A stretch of DNA of 64,000 bases from Paenibacillus helianthi (GTDB lineage: Bacteria; Bacillota; Bacilli; Paenibacillales; Paenibacillaceae), in assembly GCF_001909055.1 (NCBI RefSeq), contig NZ_LVWI01000103.1:1-64000 (forward strand). The letters run 5' to 3'. Below, in pieces: positions 32,634 through 41,293 of this stretch. The position numbers were made by a program, and so were the translations under genes. The notes beneath the pieces are model-generated. The model saw only the letters and a list, made by a program, of their open reading frames with translations, made no database searches and was not told where the DNA came from. How positions within the stretch are numbered: position 1 is the stretch's first letter; each line of letters starts with the position of its first letter.

Positions 32634-32955
32634 CATGTACCTCCACAAAAATAGGGATTCATTAAAGGATTTTATTCTTAATATAGATTATATCTATAGT
32701 GATATACAATTACTATTATGTTTTTTATCCTTCGCTTTACATACTTAATACTTTTCCCTGACGAACGGGCTCTAGAATAGGAAGAGTCAGATGTGACACG
32801 AACACAGTCTGATGCTTCCAAAGGTGAGTTTTGTATGAAGCAGATAACCAGCAGCAGATACTCACAAAACATAGCGGATGTTGATCCGGTGGACATGTCT
32901 ATTGTTCATTCACGGCAGCAGAGGCTATACAAAACACTCAGGAGGAGACAAAAAA
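32634..32955. promoter_or_regulatory. Divergent region between LysR gene and pstS
   Basis: 322 bases without a gene. A/T-rich near the LysR gene with GATTATATCTATAGTGATATAC. TTTACATACTTAATA near 32736 and TAGAAT near 32773 could belong to the pst promoter, but regular 11-bp PhoP repeats could not be made out. GGAGGAG precedes pstS. Confidence 0.35.
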
Positions 32956-33924
32956 ATGCAATTCAGAAAAACGTGGGTCATGGCTTTGGCATTAACAAGT
33001 GTAGTAGCACTTTCGGCATGCGGCAACAACAACGGTGGAAACAATGCAGCAACCAATAATGGCGGGAAAAACGCAGCTGCCACTAATGCACCTACAGAAA
33101 CGAGCAGCGGTACAGATTTGAGCGGATCTATTCTGGCTTCAGGCTCTACAGCATTGCAACCGCTGGTTGAACAGGTAGCTGAGAAGTTCATGAAAACCAA
33201 TAAAGGCGTTGATATTCAGGTACAAGGCGGAGGAAGCGGAACAGGTCTTACTCAAGTTGCTGAGAAGCAAGTGGATATCGGTAACTCCGATGTATTCGCA
33301 CAAGAAAAACTGAAGGATGCCGATGCTGAAAAAGCAAAAGCGCTTGTGGACCATCAGGTAGCGGTTGTAGCCATCGCAGCAGTAACTCATAAGGATGCAG
33401 GTGTAGATACTTTAACCAAGCAGCAGCTTGTAGATATTTTCACAGGTAAAGTAACGAACTGGAAAGAAGTTGGCGGTGCAGACCAAAAGATTCAGATCAT
33501 CAACCGTCCAAGCAGCTCCGGAACACGTGCTACTTTTGAAAACTTCGCACTTGGAACCAAAACAGAAGATCTTCAAGGATCTATTCAGGAAGATTCTTCC
33601 GGTACGGTTAAGAAAATGATCGGAGAAACACCAGGAGCGATTGGTTACCTGGCTCTGTCTTACCTCGATGATTCAGTCAAGACATTAAAATATGATGGTG
33701 TTGAGCCATCTGTTGACAATGTAATCACTGGTAAATATCCGGTATGGGCTTATGAGCACATGTACACTAACGGCGAACCAACTGAGGTAGTAAAAGCATT
33801 CCTCGATTACATGGTGTCTGACGAAGTGCAGAACGAGAATGGTGATGTAGTGGAACTGGGTTATATTCCAGCTGTGAAAATGCAGGTTTCCCGTGATGTT
33901 GCGGGTAAAGTAACTACTAAGTAA
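32956..33924 (+). CDS. pstS: Phosphate-binding lipoprotein PstS
   Basis: 322 residues. Lipobox LSAC with Cys22, then a Gly/Asn/Thr-rich linker. Phosphate-binding segments: ILASGSTALQPLVEQVAEKF, GGGSGTGLTQVAEKQVDIGN-like segment, NRPSSSGTRATFENF and ETPGAIGYLALSYL. It captures phosphate outside the membrane for PstCAB. Start ATG 32956 with GGAGGAG upstream; the longer frame to 32878 lacks a signal peptide. Confidence 0.95.
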   Translation: MQFRKTWVMALALTSVVALSACGNNNGGNNAATNNGGKNAAATNAPTETSSGTDLSGSILASGSTALQPLVEQVAEKFMKTNKGVDIQVQGGGSGTGLTQVAEKQVDIGNSDVFAQEKLKDADAEKAKALVDHQVAVVAIAAVTHKDAGVDTLTKQQLVDIFTGKVTNWKEVGGADQKIQIINRPSSSGTRATFENFALGTKTEDLQGSIQEDSSGTVKKMIGETPGAIGYLALSYLDDSVKTLKYDGVEPSVDNVITGKYPVWAYEHMYTNGEPTEVVKAFLDYMVSDEVQNENGDVVELGYIPAVKMQVSRDVAGKVTTK

Positions 33925-34023
33925 TTCACAACAAAACATTCAAGTGTATCATCCATTAGAACTTCAAGTGATTAGAGGCGGAATTCTTCTGCCTCTCTTT
34001 TCACTTTAGAAAGAGGGAGCATC

Positions 34024-34926
34024 TTGAGGGCAAAACCAAAGAAAACAAAGATTGAAAAACATCATATAGAAGATTTTATTGGACGGGCGTATATGTCCTT
34101 CTGTGTACTGCTATTGATAGTCATCATTATATCGATGGTATATTTTGTAGCATCCAAAGGAATATCCACATTCACCAGTGGAGATGTAAAAGTATCTGAA
34201 TTTCTGTTTGGCACTAAATGGTCGCCTGAAGCAGACACGCCTTCATATGGAGCTTTTCCTTTTATCGCCGGTTCCTTCCTGGTTACGCTGATTGCTGCAC
34301 TGATTGCAAGTCCTCTAAGTATCTGTGCTGCACTGTTCATGACAGAAATTGTGCCAGGCTGGGGCAAAAAGCTGCTGCAGCCGGTAATCGAGCTGTTGTC
34401 CGGTATTCCATCAGTCGTGTACGGCTTCGTCGGTCTTAGCGTCATTGTTCCTTTTCTGCGTAATACGTTCCCTGGTCAGGGCATCGGGGTTGCTGCAGGC
34501 GCGCTTGTCCTGTCGGTCATGATCCTGCCGACCATTACAAGCGTGGCTGCAGACGCGCTGGCTTCATTGCCGCAAAATCTGAAAGAATCCTCTTTTGCGC
34601 TCGGTGCCACCCGGTGGCAGACCATAGCCCGTGTGATTCTCCCGACTACGTTCCCTGCGATTATGACAGGTGTGGTGCTGGGGATGGCTCGTGCATTCGG
34701 AGAAGCTCTGGCTGTGCAAATGGTTATTGGGAATGCGCCTTTCGTTCCACGGTCGCTCTTTGAATCGGCATCGACCCTGACCAGTGTGATTACACTGAGC
34801 ATGGGCAACACGACGATGGGCTCACCGCAAAATAACGCGCTGTGGAGTATGGCGCTGGTTCTTATGCTGATGACTTTTGTCTTTGTCCTCCTCGTAAGAA
34901 TGCTCGAAAGGAGAAATAAAATTTGA
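34024..34926 (+). CDS. pstC: Phosphate ABC transporter permease PstC
   Basis: 300 residues, six predicted helices. The inner-membrane-component loop EAA-type motif is SLPQNLKESSFALGATRWQT; the N-terminal basic stretch is followed by a helix near 22-45. ELLSGIPSVVYGFVGLSVIV is typical of PstC. Start TTG 34024 after AGAGGGAG. The stop overlaps pstA by four bases (TTGA). Confidence 0.94.
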   Translation: MRAKPKKTKIEKHHIEDFIGRAYMSFCVLLLIVIIISMVYFVASKGISTFTSGDVKVSEFLFGTKWSPEADTPSYGAFPFIAGSFLVTLIAALIASPLSICAALFMTEIVPGWGKKLLQPVIELLSGIPSVVYGFVGLSVIVPFLRNTFPGQGIGVAAGALVLSVMILPTITSVAADALASLPQNLKESSFALGATRWQTIARVILPTTFPAIMTGVVLGMARAFGEALAVQMVIGNAPFVPRSLFESASTLTSVITLSMGNTTMGSPQNNALWSMALVLMLMTFVFVLLVRMLERRNKI

Positions 34927-35819
34927 AGCCGAGAACCGCAGACAAAATTGCCACAGCACTTATCGTTTTTTTCGCATTACTTATTGTAGCCATCCTGGTA
35001 GGACTATTGGGGTACATTCTGATCCGGGGCCTTAACCATATCAGCTGGGATTTCCTAACCTCTGCACCGCAAAAGATTCGCGCAGGCGGAGGCGTCGGGC
35101 CACAGTTGTTCAACTCCATCTACCTGCTGGTCTTGACCCTAATCATTACGGTTCCGCTAGGCCTGGGTGCCGGGATCTTCATGGCGGAATATGCCCGCCC
35201 AGGCAAGCTGACCAACTTCATCCGTCTGATCGTGGAGGTATTGTCTTCGTTTCCTTCGATCGTTGTCGGGTTGTTCGGTCTCCTGCTAATCGTTAACACC
35301 TTTAACCTCGGGTTCTCCCTGGTCTCAGGTGCTCTGGCGCTTACCTTCTTCAACCTGCCGCTGATGGTGCGGATTACGGAACAGGCCTTCCGCACAGTGC
35401 CGAAGCAGCAGAAGGAGGCAGGCTTTGCCCTTGGGTTGTCCAAGTGGAAGATTGTAACTACTGTGCTGCTTCCAGTCGCGTTGCCGACCATTATCACCGG
35501 AACCATTCTGTCGGCGGGACGTGTCTTTGGGGAAGCGGCTGCGCTGATGTTCACGGCAGGCATGAGCAGCCCTCGTCTGGATTTCACCAACTGGAATCCG
35601 GCTAGCGCAACTTCGCCGCTGAACCCTTTCCGTCCGGCAGAAACGCTGGCAGTACACATCTGGAAAGTTAACAGTGAAGGCTTAGCCCCGGATGCCATAC
35701 AGATCGCAGCGGGAGCTTCGGCAGTGCTTGTAATTACGGTACTTATTTTCAATCTGGCTGCCCGTTACTTCGGCCGTTTGATATACCGCAAGCTTACGGC
35801 TTCAAAAAGAATGAGCTAG
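34923..35819 (+). CDS. pstA: Phosphate ABC transporter permease PstA
   Basis: 298 residues, six predicted helices. EVLSSFPSIVVGLFGLLLIV parallels the PstC motif, and the EAA loop is TVPKQQKEAGFALGLSKWKI. The chain pairs with PstC to form the channel. Start TTG 34923 overlaps the pstC stop; AAAGGAGAAA is just upstream. Confidence 0.94.
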   Translation: MKPRTADKIATALIVFFALLIVAILVGLLGYILIRGLNHISWDFLTSAPQKIRAGGGVGPQLFNSIYLLVLTLIITVPLGLGAGIFMAEYARPGKLTNFIRLIVEVLSSFPSIVVGLFGLLLIVNTFNLGFSLVSGALALTFFNLPLMVRITEQAFRTVPKQQKEAGFALGLSKWKIVTTVLLPVALPTIITGTILSAGRVFGEAAALMFTAGMSSPRLDFTNWNPASATSPLNPFRPAETLAVHIWKVNSEGLAPDAIQIAAGASAVLVITVLIFNLAARYFGRLIYRKLTASKRMS

Positions 35820-35856
35820 CAGCAAGTATACGATGGATCATTAGGAGGAATATGAG

Positions 35857-36633
35857 ATGGGTATAGCGGAACCAATGGTACGCGAATCGTTCCAAACCGA
35901 GGATTTGAGCATTTTTTACGGCACTTATGAAGCAGTAAAAGGGATTAGTCTTCCTTTTGCACAGAATACAGTTACAGCGCTAATCGGCCCTTCGGGCTGC
36001 GGCAAATCAACCTTTCTCCGTTCGCTCAACCGGATGAATGATGAAATCTCCGGTTCCACAACAAAGGGGAGCATCTGGATCGATGGTGTGGACATCAATG
36101 CTCCAGGTACAGATGTAATCAAGCTTCGCCAAAAAATCGGTATGGTCTGGCAAAAGCCTAACCCTTTCTACAAATCCATTTACGAGAATATCGCATTTGG
36201 TCCTAAATATCACGGGATCAAGGGCAAAACGGCTCTGGATGAAATTGTGGAGGGCAGCCTGCGCCGTGCGGCTCTATGGGACGAAGTCAAGGACCGTCTG
36301 AAGGATTCAGCGCTCGCATTATCCGGCGGACAACAGCAGCGTCTTTGCATTGCCAGAGCCTTATCGGTCAATCCTCAGATTCTCCTGCTGGATGAGCCCG
36401 CATCTGCCCTTGACCCGGTATCTACCGGTAAAGTCGAAGAGCTGATCAAGGAACTGAAAGAGGAGTTGCGGATTGTTATTGTTACACACAATATGCAGCA
36501 AGCTGCACGGATCTCGGATTATACAGCATACTTTTACCTGGGCTCGCTTGTAGAATATGATAAGACGGAGAAGGTCTTCAGCAACCCTGAGAATCAAATG
36601 ACTCAAGAGTATATCATGGGCCGCTTCGGCTGA
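35857..36633 (+). CDS. pstB: Phosphate ABC transporter ATPase PstB
   Basis: 258 residues. Walker A GPSGCGKST at 44-52, signature LSGGQQQRLCIARAL near 150, Walker B ILLLDEPASALDP, switch VTHNMQQAARISDYTAYFYL. PstB couples ATP hydrolysis to phosphate uptake. Unlike many clusters no phoU follows; a terminator comes directly after. Confidence 0.95.
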   Translation: MGIAEPMVRESFQTEDLSIFYGTYEAVKGISLPFAQNTVTALIGPSGCGKSTFLRSLNRMNDEISGSTTKGSIWIDGVDINAPGTDVIKLRQKIGMVWQKPNPFYKSIYENIAFGPKYHGIKGKTALDEIVEGSLRRAALWDEVKDRLKDSALALSGGQQQRLCIARALSVNPQILLLDEPASALDPVSTGKVEELIKELKEELRIVIVTHNMQQAARISDYTAYFYLGSLVEYDKTEKVFSNPENQMTQEYIMGRFG

Positions 36634-36646
36634 TACTCTGAACAAG

Positions 36647-36682
36647 TATGGTCCCTCCTTGGTGAGGGACCATATTTTTTTG
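36647..36682 (+). terminator. Intrinsic terminator of the pst operon
   Basis: TATGGTCCCTC pairs with GAGGGACCATA and is followed by seven T. Confidence 0.9.
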
Positions 36683-36727
36683 TTAAGCCCTCAGGCATTC
36701 AGAATTTGAAAACAGTTCCTAAAGGCT

Positions 36728-37021
36728 TTAATACTCAATATCCTTTATTTTCATTTTTTCAAGTTCAGCTTTGCGGTTTTTGATATGCTTTTCACGTCCA
36801 GTACCCCAGTCTCCAAGTATAAAAGAGATTAAAAGTAGAAACGGAAAAAGGGTTTTAGAATTTGGCTGTAATATGCCATTCATAAAAACATAAGCAGTTC
36901 CGATAATCAAAATTAAAGGAAGTATCCCTCCCCACAAGGGATTTTCTAATTTTACACTCAACAAATATTCTACCAACATTAATATAGCAGCAATACTCAA
37001 ACCAATAATTAATTCAATCAT
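36728..37021 (-). CDS. Small membrane protein paired with DUF2089 gene
   Basis: 97 residues with about three hydrophobic segments (IELIIGLSIAAILMLVEYLL, GGILPLILIIGTAYVFM and LFPFLLLISFILGD) and a charged C-terminal tail. Start ATG 37019-37021 with AAGGAGAAA upstream. It overlaps the DUF2089 gene stop by eight bases, so translation is coupled. A/T-rich relative to its neighbours. The pair resembles regulator plus membrane-protein modules; function unknown. Confidence 0.65.
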   Translation of the reverse strand: MIELIIGLSIAAILMLVEYLLSVKLENPLWGGILPLILIIGTAYVFMNGILQPNSKTLFPFLLLISFILGDWGTGREKHIKNRKAELEKMKIKDIEY

Positions 37022-37319
37022 TACGTTTCTCCTTATCTTTTTTATATTTTTCAATAATTATTTTAGCGGTTTCTAAATCAATTCGGGAATCAACTGCCAA
37101 TCCCTTAATAAACGCCTGAAAAGGTTCCTCCTCCTGCTGGTCATTCATCAGTATCTTCTGAATTAATTTGTCCAGTCGCAGTCGTACAGTTGGGTAAGAA
37201 ACATCATATAATTTGGATATTTCTTTTAAAGATCCCGATTTCACAACAAAATTTTTAAGAAACACGGCATCTTCTTGCTCTAGGGCAAGTATCCATACAG
37301 GTATTTTATCAATCTCCAA
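37014..37319 (-). CDS. DUF2089 family small putative regulator
   Basis: 101 residues. The DUF2089 signature is LALEQEDAVFLKNFVVKSGS, then LKEISKLYDVSYPTVRLRLD, a helix-turn-helix-like segment. The start is placed at TTG 37317-37319 with GAAAGGATGG upstream: the ATG used by the longest frame (37358) overlaps the -10 box of a strong promoter, so it could not be on the transcript. Probably a DNA-binding regulator acting with the membrane protein it overlaps. Confidence 0.7.
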   Translation of the reverse strand: MEIDKIPVWILALEQEDAVFLKNFVVKSGSLKEISKLYDVSYPTVRLRLDKLIQKILMNDQQEEEPFQAFIKGLAVDSRIDLETAKIIIEKYKKDKEKRND

Positions 37320-37356
37320 ACCGAACCATCCTTTCGTATTATTATTAATAATGTTC

Positions 37357-37384
37357 ATTATAACATTAATTATATTAAGGTCAA
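37357..37384 (-). promoter_or_regulatory. Sigma-A-type promoter of the DUF2089 pair
   Basis: On the reverse strand TTGACC (37379-37384), 16-bp spacer, TATAAT (37357-37362). Predicted start near 37350. Confidence 0.7.
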
Positions 37385-37842
37385 TATATACAATGACTTT
37401 TACCCGGATACGTTCAATCTAAAGGGAGCCTATCCACAGGGTACGCCAAGAGCGACAACAGCGACCAGAGCTACCATCTTGGCGATTAGTTCCCTCGAAA
37501 CAATGTACATTTTCCAACAGCCCATTGATACTTACAAGGACCCACAGAACACACAAAACATAGCGGTTCTGGTTCCCGTCTCCATATTGATGCAGAATTT
37601 CCAGCTGCAGCGTGGGAGTGGGGAATCGGCACGATATGGAAGACCAATCCATGTAAAGATATCTGGAAACGCTAGGATTATACTTTCGTGCCTATAGCAT
37701 CGTCATCATTCCAGTGCTTCTTTTCGGGCATCCTGCGGGATGCCTTTTTGTATAATAACATGCATGATGCAATATATAATGTACATGATGACGTTTATAG
37801 ATTACAATATTACCATTTTATAATGATTCAGGAGGGGGACAG
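37385..37842. other. 458-bp region without a recognised gene
   Basis: Frames on both strands stay open for about 70 codons (37479-37697 on +, 37419-37652 on -), but neither has a ribosome binding site or a recognisable family. On the reverse strand a 26-residue frame starting MYIVSRELIAKMVALVAVVA and ending LGVPCG looks like a short secreted peptide, with only a weak ribosome binding site. A terminator-like hairpin lies at 37726-37749 and a TATAAT at 37819-37824 may serve the XRE pseudogene. The region may be a decayed gene. Confidence 0.3.
37726..37749 (+). terminator. Intrinsic terminator
   Basis: GGCATCC pairs with GGATGCC around a 4-nt loop and is followed by five T. No clear gene precedes it on the + strand. 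Confidence 0.65.
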
Positions 37843-38050
37843 GTGGGCGAGCAGAAGAATATGAAGCTGAAGCTGGCGCGGATTCAGAAGGATCTGTCCC
37901 AGGAGCAGCTTGCGGAAGCGGTAGGGGTCACGAGTACCAATCGGGCTGATTGAGGCCGGCAAATATAATCCGTCCATCCGGCTATGTATTGCCATCTGCA
38001 AGGTATTGGGGCGAACCTTAAATGATATTTTCTGGGAGGAAGAAGCATGA
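37843..38050 (+). pseudogene. XRE-family regulator, frameshifted
   Basis: GTG 37843 with AGGAGGGGG upstream codes KNMKLKLARIQKDLSQEQLA followed by EAVGVTSTNRAD and a stop. In another frame the chain continues as IGLIEAGKYNPSIRLCIAIC, KVLGRTLNDIFWEEEA, to a stop at 38048-38050. Together they make a normal ~70-residue XRE regulator. Compared with the usual GVTRQTIGLIE the segment near 37945 lacks two bases. The stop overlaps the start of the next broken gene (ATGA), the usual arrangement of intact pairs of this kind. Confidence 0.8.
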
Positions 38051-38509
38051 AGAATAGTGGTTACAAAGATGAACGCCTTACAGCCGAGAATCAAAACTGA
38101 ATTCACACGGCTTTCTGATTGTGCTTGTGGGGCTGTTGATCACATAATGGTAAAGGTATTTATTCTGCAGTGGGATATAAAGTACTGGTTGGATATATTT
38201 CTTATTCTGATGGCAGCCTGCCTCTATATTACGGTTAAGGGGATTCGTAGTGGTCTCTACCTACTTTCGGGCAGAGCCGGAGAGAAGCAGAAGTTCAAGA
38301 AAGCAAATCTGCTGAGCGGTGCCATAGGGGCAACCGTCTGGACGGTCCTGATGATCAGCTATGATCTGCTGGAAAGCGGAACGACAGATTTGTTCAAAAA
38401 TGTGGCAAGCGCATTGGCTGGGGGTGTGATATTTTTCTTTGGCATCAACTGGATACAGAGAGCGATGATGAGTAGATCAACCCAAAATGCTGATAAACCC
38501 CTGGACTGA
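38047..38509 (+). pseudogene. Small multi-pass membrane protein (DUF6773-like), frameshifted twice
   Basis: The ATG at 38047 reads MKNSGYKDERLTAENQ, then must shift frame near 38095 to read KLNSHGFLIVLVGLLIT, and again near 38145 to read VKVFILQWDIKYWLDIFLIL and onward to the stop at 38509. Joined, it is a typical ~150-residue membrane protein of the kind encoded after XRE regulators in Firmicutes (family name from memory, uncertain). The last fragment is a 120-codon open frame but lacks the N-terminus and its own ribosome binding site. Confidence 0.7.
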
Positions 38510-38559
38510 ATCTAATGCATAATGCTTTCTTGAATCGTATAAATCAGATGGAGGGATGC

Positions 38560-39363
38560 ATGAATATGGACAAAAGAGCCAAGAAAGTTCTACAGACAAC
38601 CTTTTGGTCTTCGGCTGGCTGGAAGAGTGCTCCAGCTGTATACACTGGTGAAGATTTTGAATATGCCAAAAGCCATGGACTGATGTTTGATCCGGTTACG
38701 ATCACACATGACGAATGTGTGCGCCGGATTCGGGAGCTTCATGATAGCGCCGTCACCAAAGAACGGGTAGCGACAGCTTTTGTACATAGCCTGTCTTCGC
38801 GGAAAGTTCATTTACGGAGTGCTTTGTCCAGCTGGGCACTGACTTCCGGCTTGGCACTTCATACCTATGAACAGCACCCGTTGGAGAGAGCCAGTTATAG
38901 TTGCTGTGGAGATTGTAACGCGGGTAAAATCATGTCCGACAAGAACTATATAAATGCAGACCTGAATGTGCTTAACTTTGAAAGGGTGAAATGGGGCGGG
39001 GTCCGTCTTAACCAGCTTTTGTATTGCTGGCTGGATCTTGAACTCCTAAGTAGAGAAGAAGAACTCAGCATTAGCAGAGCAGATTTGGAAATCCTCAGAC
39101 GCCTGATAGAAGCAGTGGAAGAGTGTGATCCTGGTGATACGGCACGTAAACTGGAAAAGCGCTGGAAAGACCTGTTCCCCTCAAGTAAGCAGGAACGCGA
39201 TGTGCTTATGGAGATTTGGGGTTTTGCGGGAATATTGGTGCCGCAGGAAGAGCCCCGGCTGGGGCGTGGCGGAGATAGTGATTTTATCTCTGTTGCCAAC
39301 TGGCGGGGTGAGGACAGGATCTCGCGGGAGAAGCTGGAATTTTATTTTGGCACTATGCTATAA
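38560..39363 (+). CDS. Hypothetical protein
   Basis: 267 residues without signal peptide or membrane segment. It begins MNMDKRAKKVLQTTFWSSAG and contains a small cysteine group CCGDCNAGK near 115 that may bind metal. The central part is helical and charged. I do not recognise the family. ATG 38560 is chosen because GGAGGG lies five bases upstream; ATG 38566 is possible. The 3' end overlaps the convergent hydrolase gene by six bases. Confidence 0.55.
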   Translation: MNMDKRAKKVLQTTFWSSAGWKSAPAVYTGEDFEYAKSHGLMFDPVTITHDECVRRIRELHDSAVTKERVATAFVHSLSSRKVHLRSALSSWALTSGLALHTYEQHPLERASYSCCGDCNAGKIMSDKNYINADLNVLNFERVKWGGVRLNQLLYCWLDLELLSREEELSISRADLEILRRLIEAVEECDPGDTARKLEKRWKDLFPSSKQERDVLMEIWGFAGILVPQEEPRLGRGGDSDFISVANWRGEDRISREKLEFYFGTML

Positions 39364-40374
39364 AGACAAAGAGAGCAAGCTGCGTATCGTCTCGATGACT
39401 AGCTCCGGCTGATCATGAATAATCATATGGCCGCTTTGTTTAGCAATGGTGAGTTCACTGTCTGTGGAGAGGTTCAGCATGCTGCGCTGTCCGGCTTGCC
39501 AGATCGCTTCGAGCTGCTTACCGCCTGCTTCGGAAAATCCGAATGAAGCATAGTCCTGCGGAAGCCCCCGGGCAATGATACGCACCGGAAGAGCGCCGAA
39601 GGTTTGCCCGCGGATAGCATCCTCGGTTGAACTTGCCAAGGCGCCTTCTTGCTCTTTGGCGGTAAAATAGCTTGGTGTAGATATGACATTAATGAATTCA
39701 CCCCGATCTTCCTTCGCAACCATACCTGCCAAAAGGCTGTTCTGGAACAACCGCATAATTCCAGAACGCTTCAATATGGTGAGCACGGCAGCTGATGGAT
39801 TCCCGGCGAAGTTCTCTGCTTTTAGAATAGATGCTGTCTCCCGTTCATCATTCTCCGGTCTGGCATCCACCAGTACGAGACCCACGACATCATCCCTGTA
39901 GGTCTCAGTGAAGAGACGAGCGTACATTCCGCCAAGGGAATGGCCAACAACCAGATAAGGGCCGGGTAAACCTTCGTTCATAAGCGCGTCATGCAGCTCT
40001 CGGACGATATTAGCGCCGGTTCGCTCATTGGGAGATGACTCGCTCCATGCATAACCAGCCCGGTCATAACTGACCACAGTTGCGATCTTAGCCAGCTCTT
40101 CAGGGATATTCCTCCACGATAAGCTGGTCTCGCCGCTTCCCGCTTCGAGAATAATAGTAGGACCCCCGGAACCTTGTTTGTTTAGGTGCAGTTTGAAGCC
40201 ACCGGCTTCTACCAGTTTTCCTGGTGGCGGATATTGCTTTTTAGCCATATTCGAAGCTATGGATTCGTACAAAAATCCTGAACCTATCAGGAGGATTATT
40301 GCAGATAAAACAAACAGCAGCAGCCTTTTTCCTGAGCTTTTTGCTGTACTTTTCCCAGATTTGAATCGGTTCAT
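39358..40374 (-). CDS. Membrane-anchored alpha/beta hydrolase
   Basis: 338 residues. A basic N-terminus and one transmembrane helix (about 18-38) anchor an extracellular alpha/beta-hydrolase domain. Family features: ILEAGSGETSLSWRNIPEEL, YDRAGYAWSE, nucleophile GHSLGGMYA, acid in VRIIARGLP region and base His in KQSGHMIIHDQPELV. Substrate unknown. It overlaps the previous gene at its 3' end on the opposite strand. Confidence 0.8.
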   Translation of the reverse strand: MNRFKSGKSTAKSSGKRLLLFVLSAIILLIGSGFLYESIASNMAKKQYPPPGKLVEAGGFKLHLNKQGSGGPTIILEAGSGETSLSWRNIPEELAKIATVVSYDRAGYAWSESSPNERTGANIVRELHDALMNEGLPGPYLVVGHSLGGMYARLFTETYRDDVVGLVLVDARPENDERETASILKAENFAGNPSAAVLTILKRSGIMRLFQNSLLAGMVAKEDRGEFINVISTPSYFTAKEQEGALASSTEDAIRGQTFGALPVRIIARGLPQDYASFGFSEAGGKQLEAIWQAGQRSMLNLSTDSELTIAKQSGHMIIHDQPELVIETIRSLLSLSL

Positions 40375-40509
40375 AATGGCAGCACGCCTCCTTTATTTAA
40401 TACAATTGTATTATATAAAGTGAATAATACCACATATGGTTTTGAAAAAGTAGACTTTATATTCCTAATGTAGAATAAAAAGTTATTCTCTATGTTTGAG
40501 CATAAACAC

Positions 40510-40557
40510 TTGATAAACTAATTACATTAGTTTATATTATAACTAATAACATTAGTT
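40510..40557 (+). promoter_or_regulatory. Promoter with two tandem TetR-type operators
   Basis: TTGATA (40510-40515), 17-bp spacer, TATATT (40533-40538). Two palindromes overlap it: AAACTAATTACATTAGTTT at 40515-40533, between -35 and -10, and AACTAATAACATTAGTT at 40541-40557 around the start site. Both share CTAAT-N3-ATTAG. Binding would block RNA polymerase. The TetR gene two genes downstream is the likely ligand-controlled repressor. Confidence 0.8.
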
Positions 40558-40571
40558 TTGGAGGGGCTCAT

Positions 40572-41291
40572 ATGAGATTAACTCAAGAAGGCCATTTGCT
40601 GCAGTTGACCTGGATGCCCAGATTCTTTCCTGTGAATTGTTATCTTATAGAAGAAGAGGATGGACTGACGTTAATTGATGCTGCGATGCCGTTCAGTGTG
40701 CAGGGCATTATGGACACGGCTACTAAGCTGAATAAACCGGTTAATCGCATCATACTGACACATGCCCATGGTGATCATGTTGGAGCGTTGGATGAACTGA
40801 AGAAGCGGCTTCCGGCAGCGCTAGTGTATATTTCTGAAAGAGATTCGGCCTTGCTTAGGGGCGACCGATCTTTGAGGGCTGACGAACTGCAGACGCCAAT
40901 AAAAGGCAGTGTTCCGGCTAAAATCACCACCGTGCCGGATATCCTGCTGCGGGAGGGCGATGCTATAGGCTCGTTAACAGCTATTTCGACACCGGGCCAT
41001 ACACCGGGTTCGATGTCTTTCCTGGATCAGCGTACCGGCGCTCTTGTGGTTGGCGATGCTTTTCAGACCTTTCGTAGAACAGCTGTATCAGGAACGGTTG
41101 TACCGTTGTTCCCTTTCCCTGCGATGGCTACCTGGAATAAGACCACAGCACTGGAAAGTGCGATGAAACTACTTAGACTTTCACCGAAGCTTCTAGCAGT
41201 AGGACACGGAAATCTGCTTAAGGCACCGGTCGAACAAATGAAGTTCGCGATTAAACAAGCCGAAGAAATGCAGAAGAAAGGAGGGAACTGA
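40572..41291 (+). CDS. Metallo-beta-lactamase-fold hydrolase
   Basis: 239 residues. Metal ligands are His64, His66, Asp68 and His69 in THAHGDHVGAL, with further ligands in STPGHTPGSMSF and VVGDAF. The fold includes glyoxalase II, lactonases and many others; the substrate is open. GGAGGGG precedes ATG 40572. First gene of an operon with a TetR regulator and an AlkZ-related gene. Confidence 0.85.
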   Translation: MRLTQEGHLLQLTWMPRFFPVNCYLIEEEDGLTLIDAAMPFSVQGIMDTATKLNKPVNRIILTHAHGDHVGALDELKKRLPAALVYISERDSALLRGDRSLRADELQTPIKGSVPAKITTVPDILLREGDAIGSLTAISTPGHTPGSMSFLDQRTGALVVGDAFQTFRRTAVSGTVVPLFPFPAMATWNKTTALESAMKLLRLSPKLLAVGHGNLLKAPVEQMKFAIKQAEEMQKKGGN

Positions 41292-41293
41292 AA

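Noticed and set aside
32720..32780. PhoP box upstream of pstS
   Set aside because: TTTACA and TTAATA elements exist but do not repeat with an 11-bp period, so no call was made.
35120..35752. 210-codon open frame on the - strand inside pstA
   Set aside because: Shadow of pstA; no ribosome binding site and no recognisable family.
38057..38509. 150-codon intact gene reading from 38057
   Set aside because: Its first ~30 residues come from a wrong frame of the upstream fragment. The natural N-terminus is in two other frames, so it is treated as part of a pseudogene.
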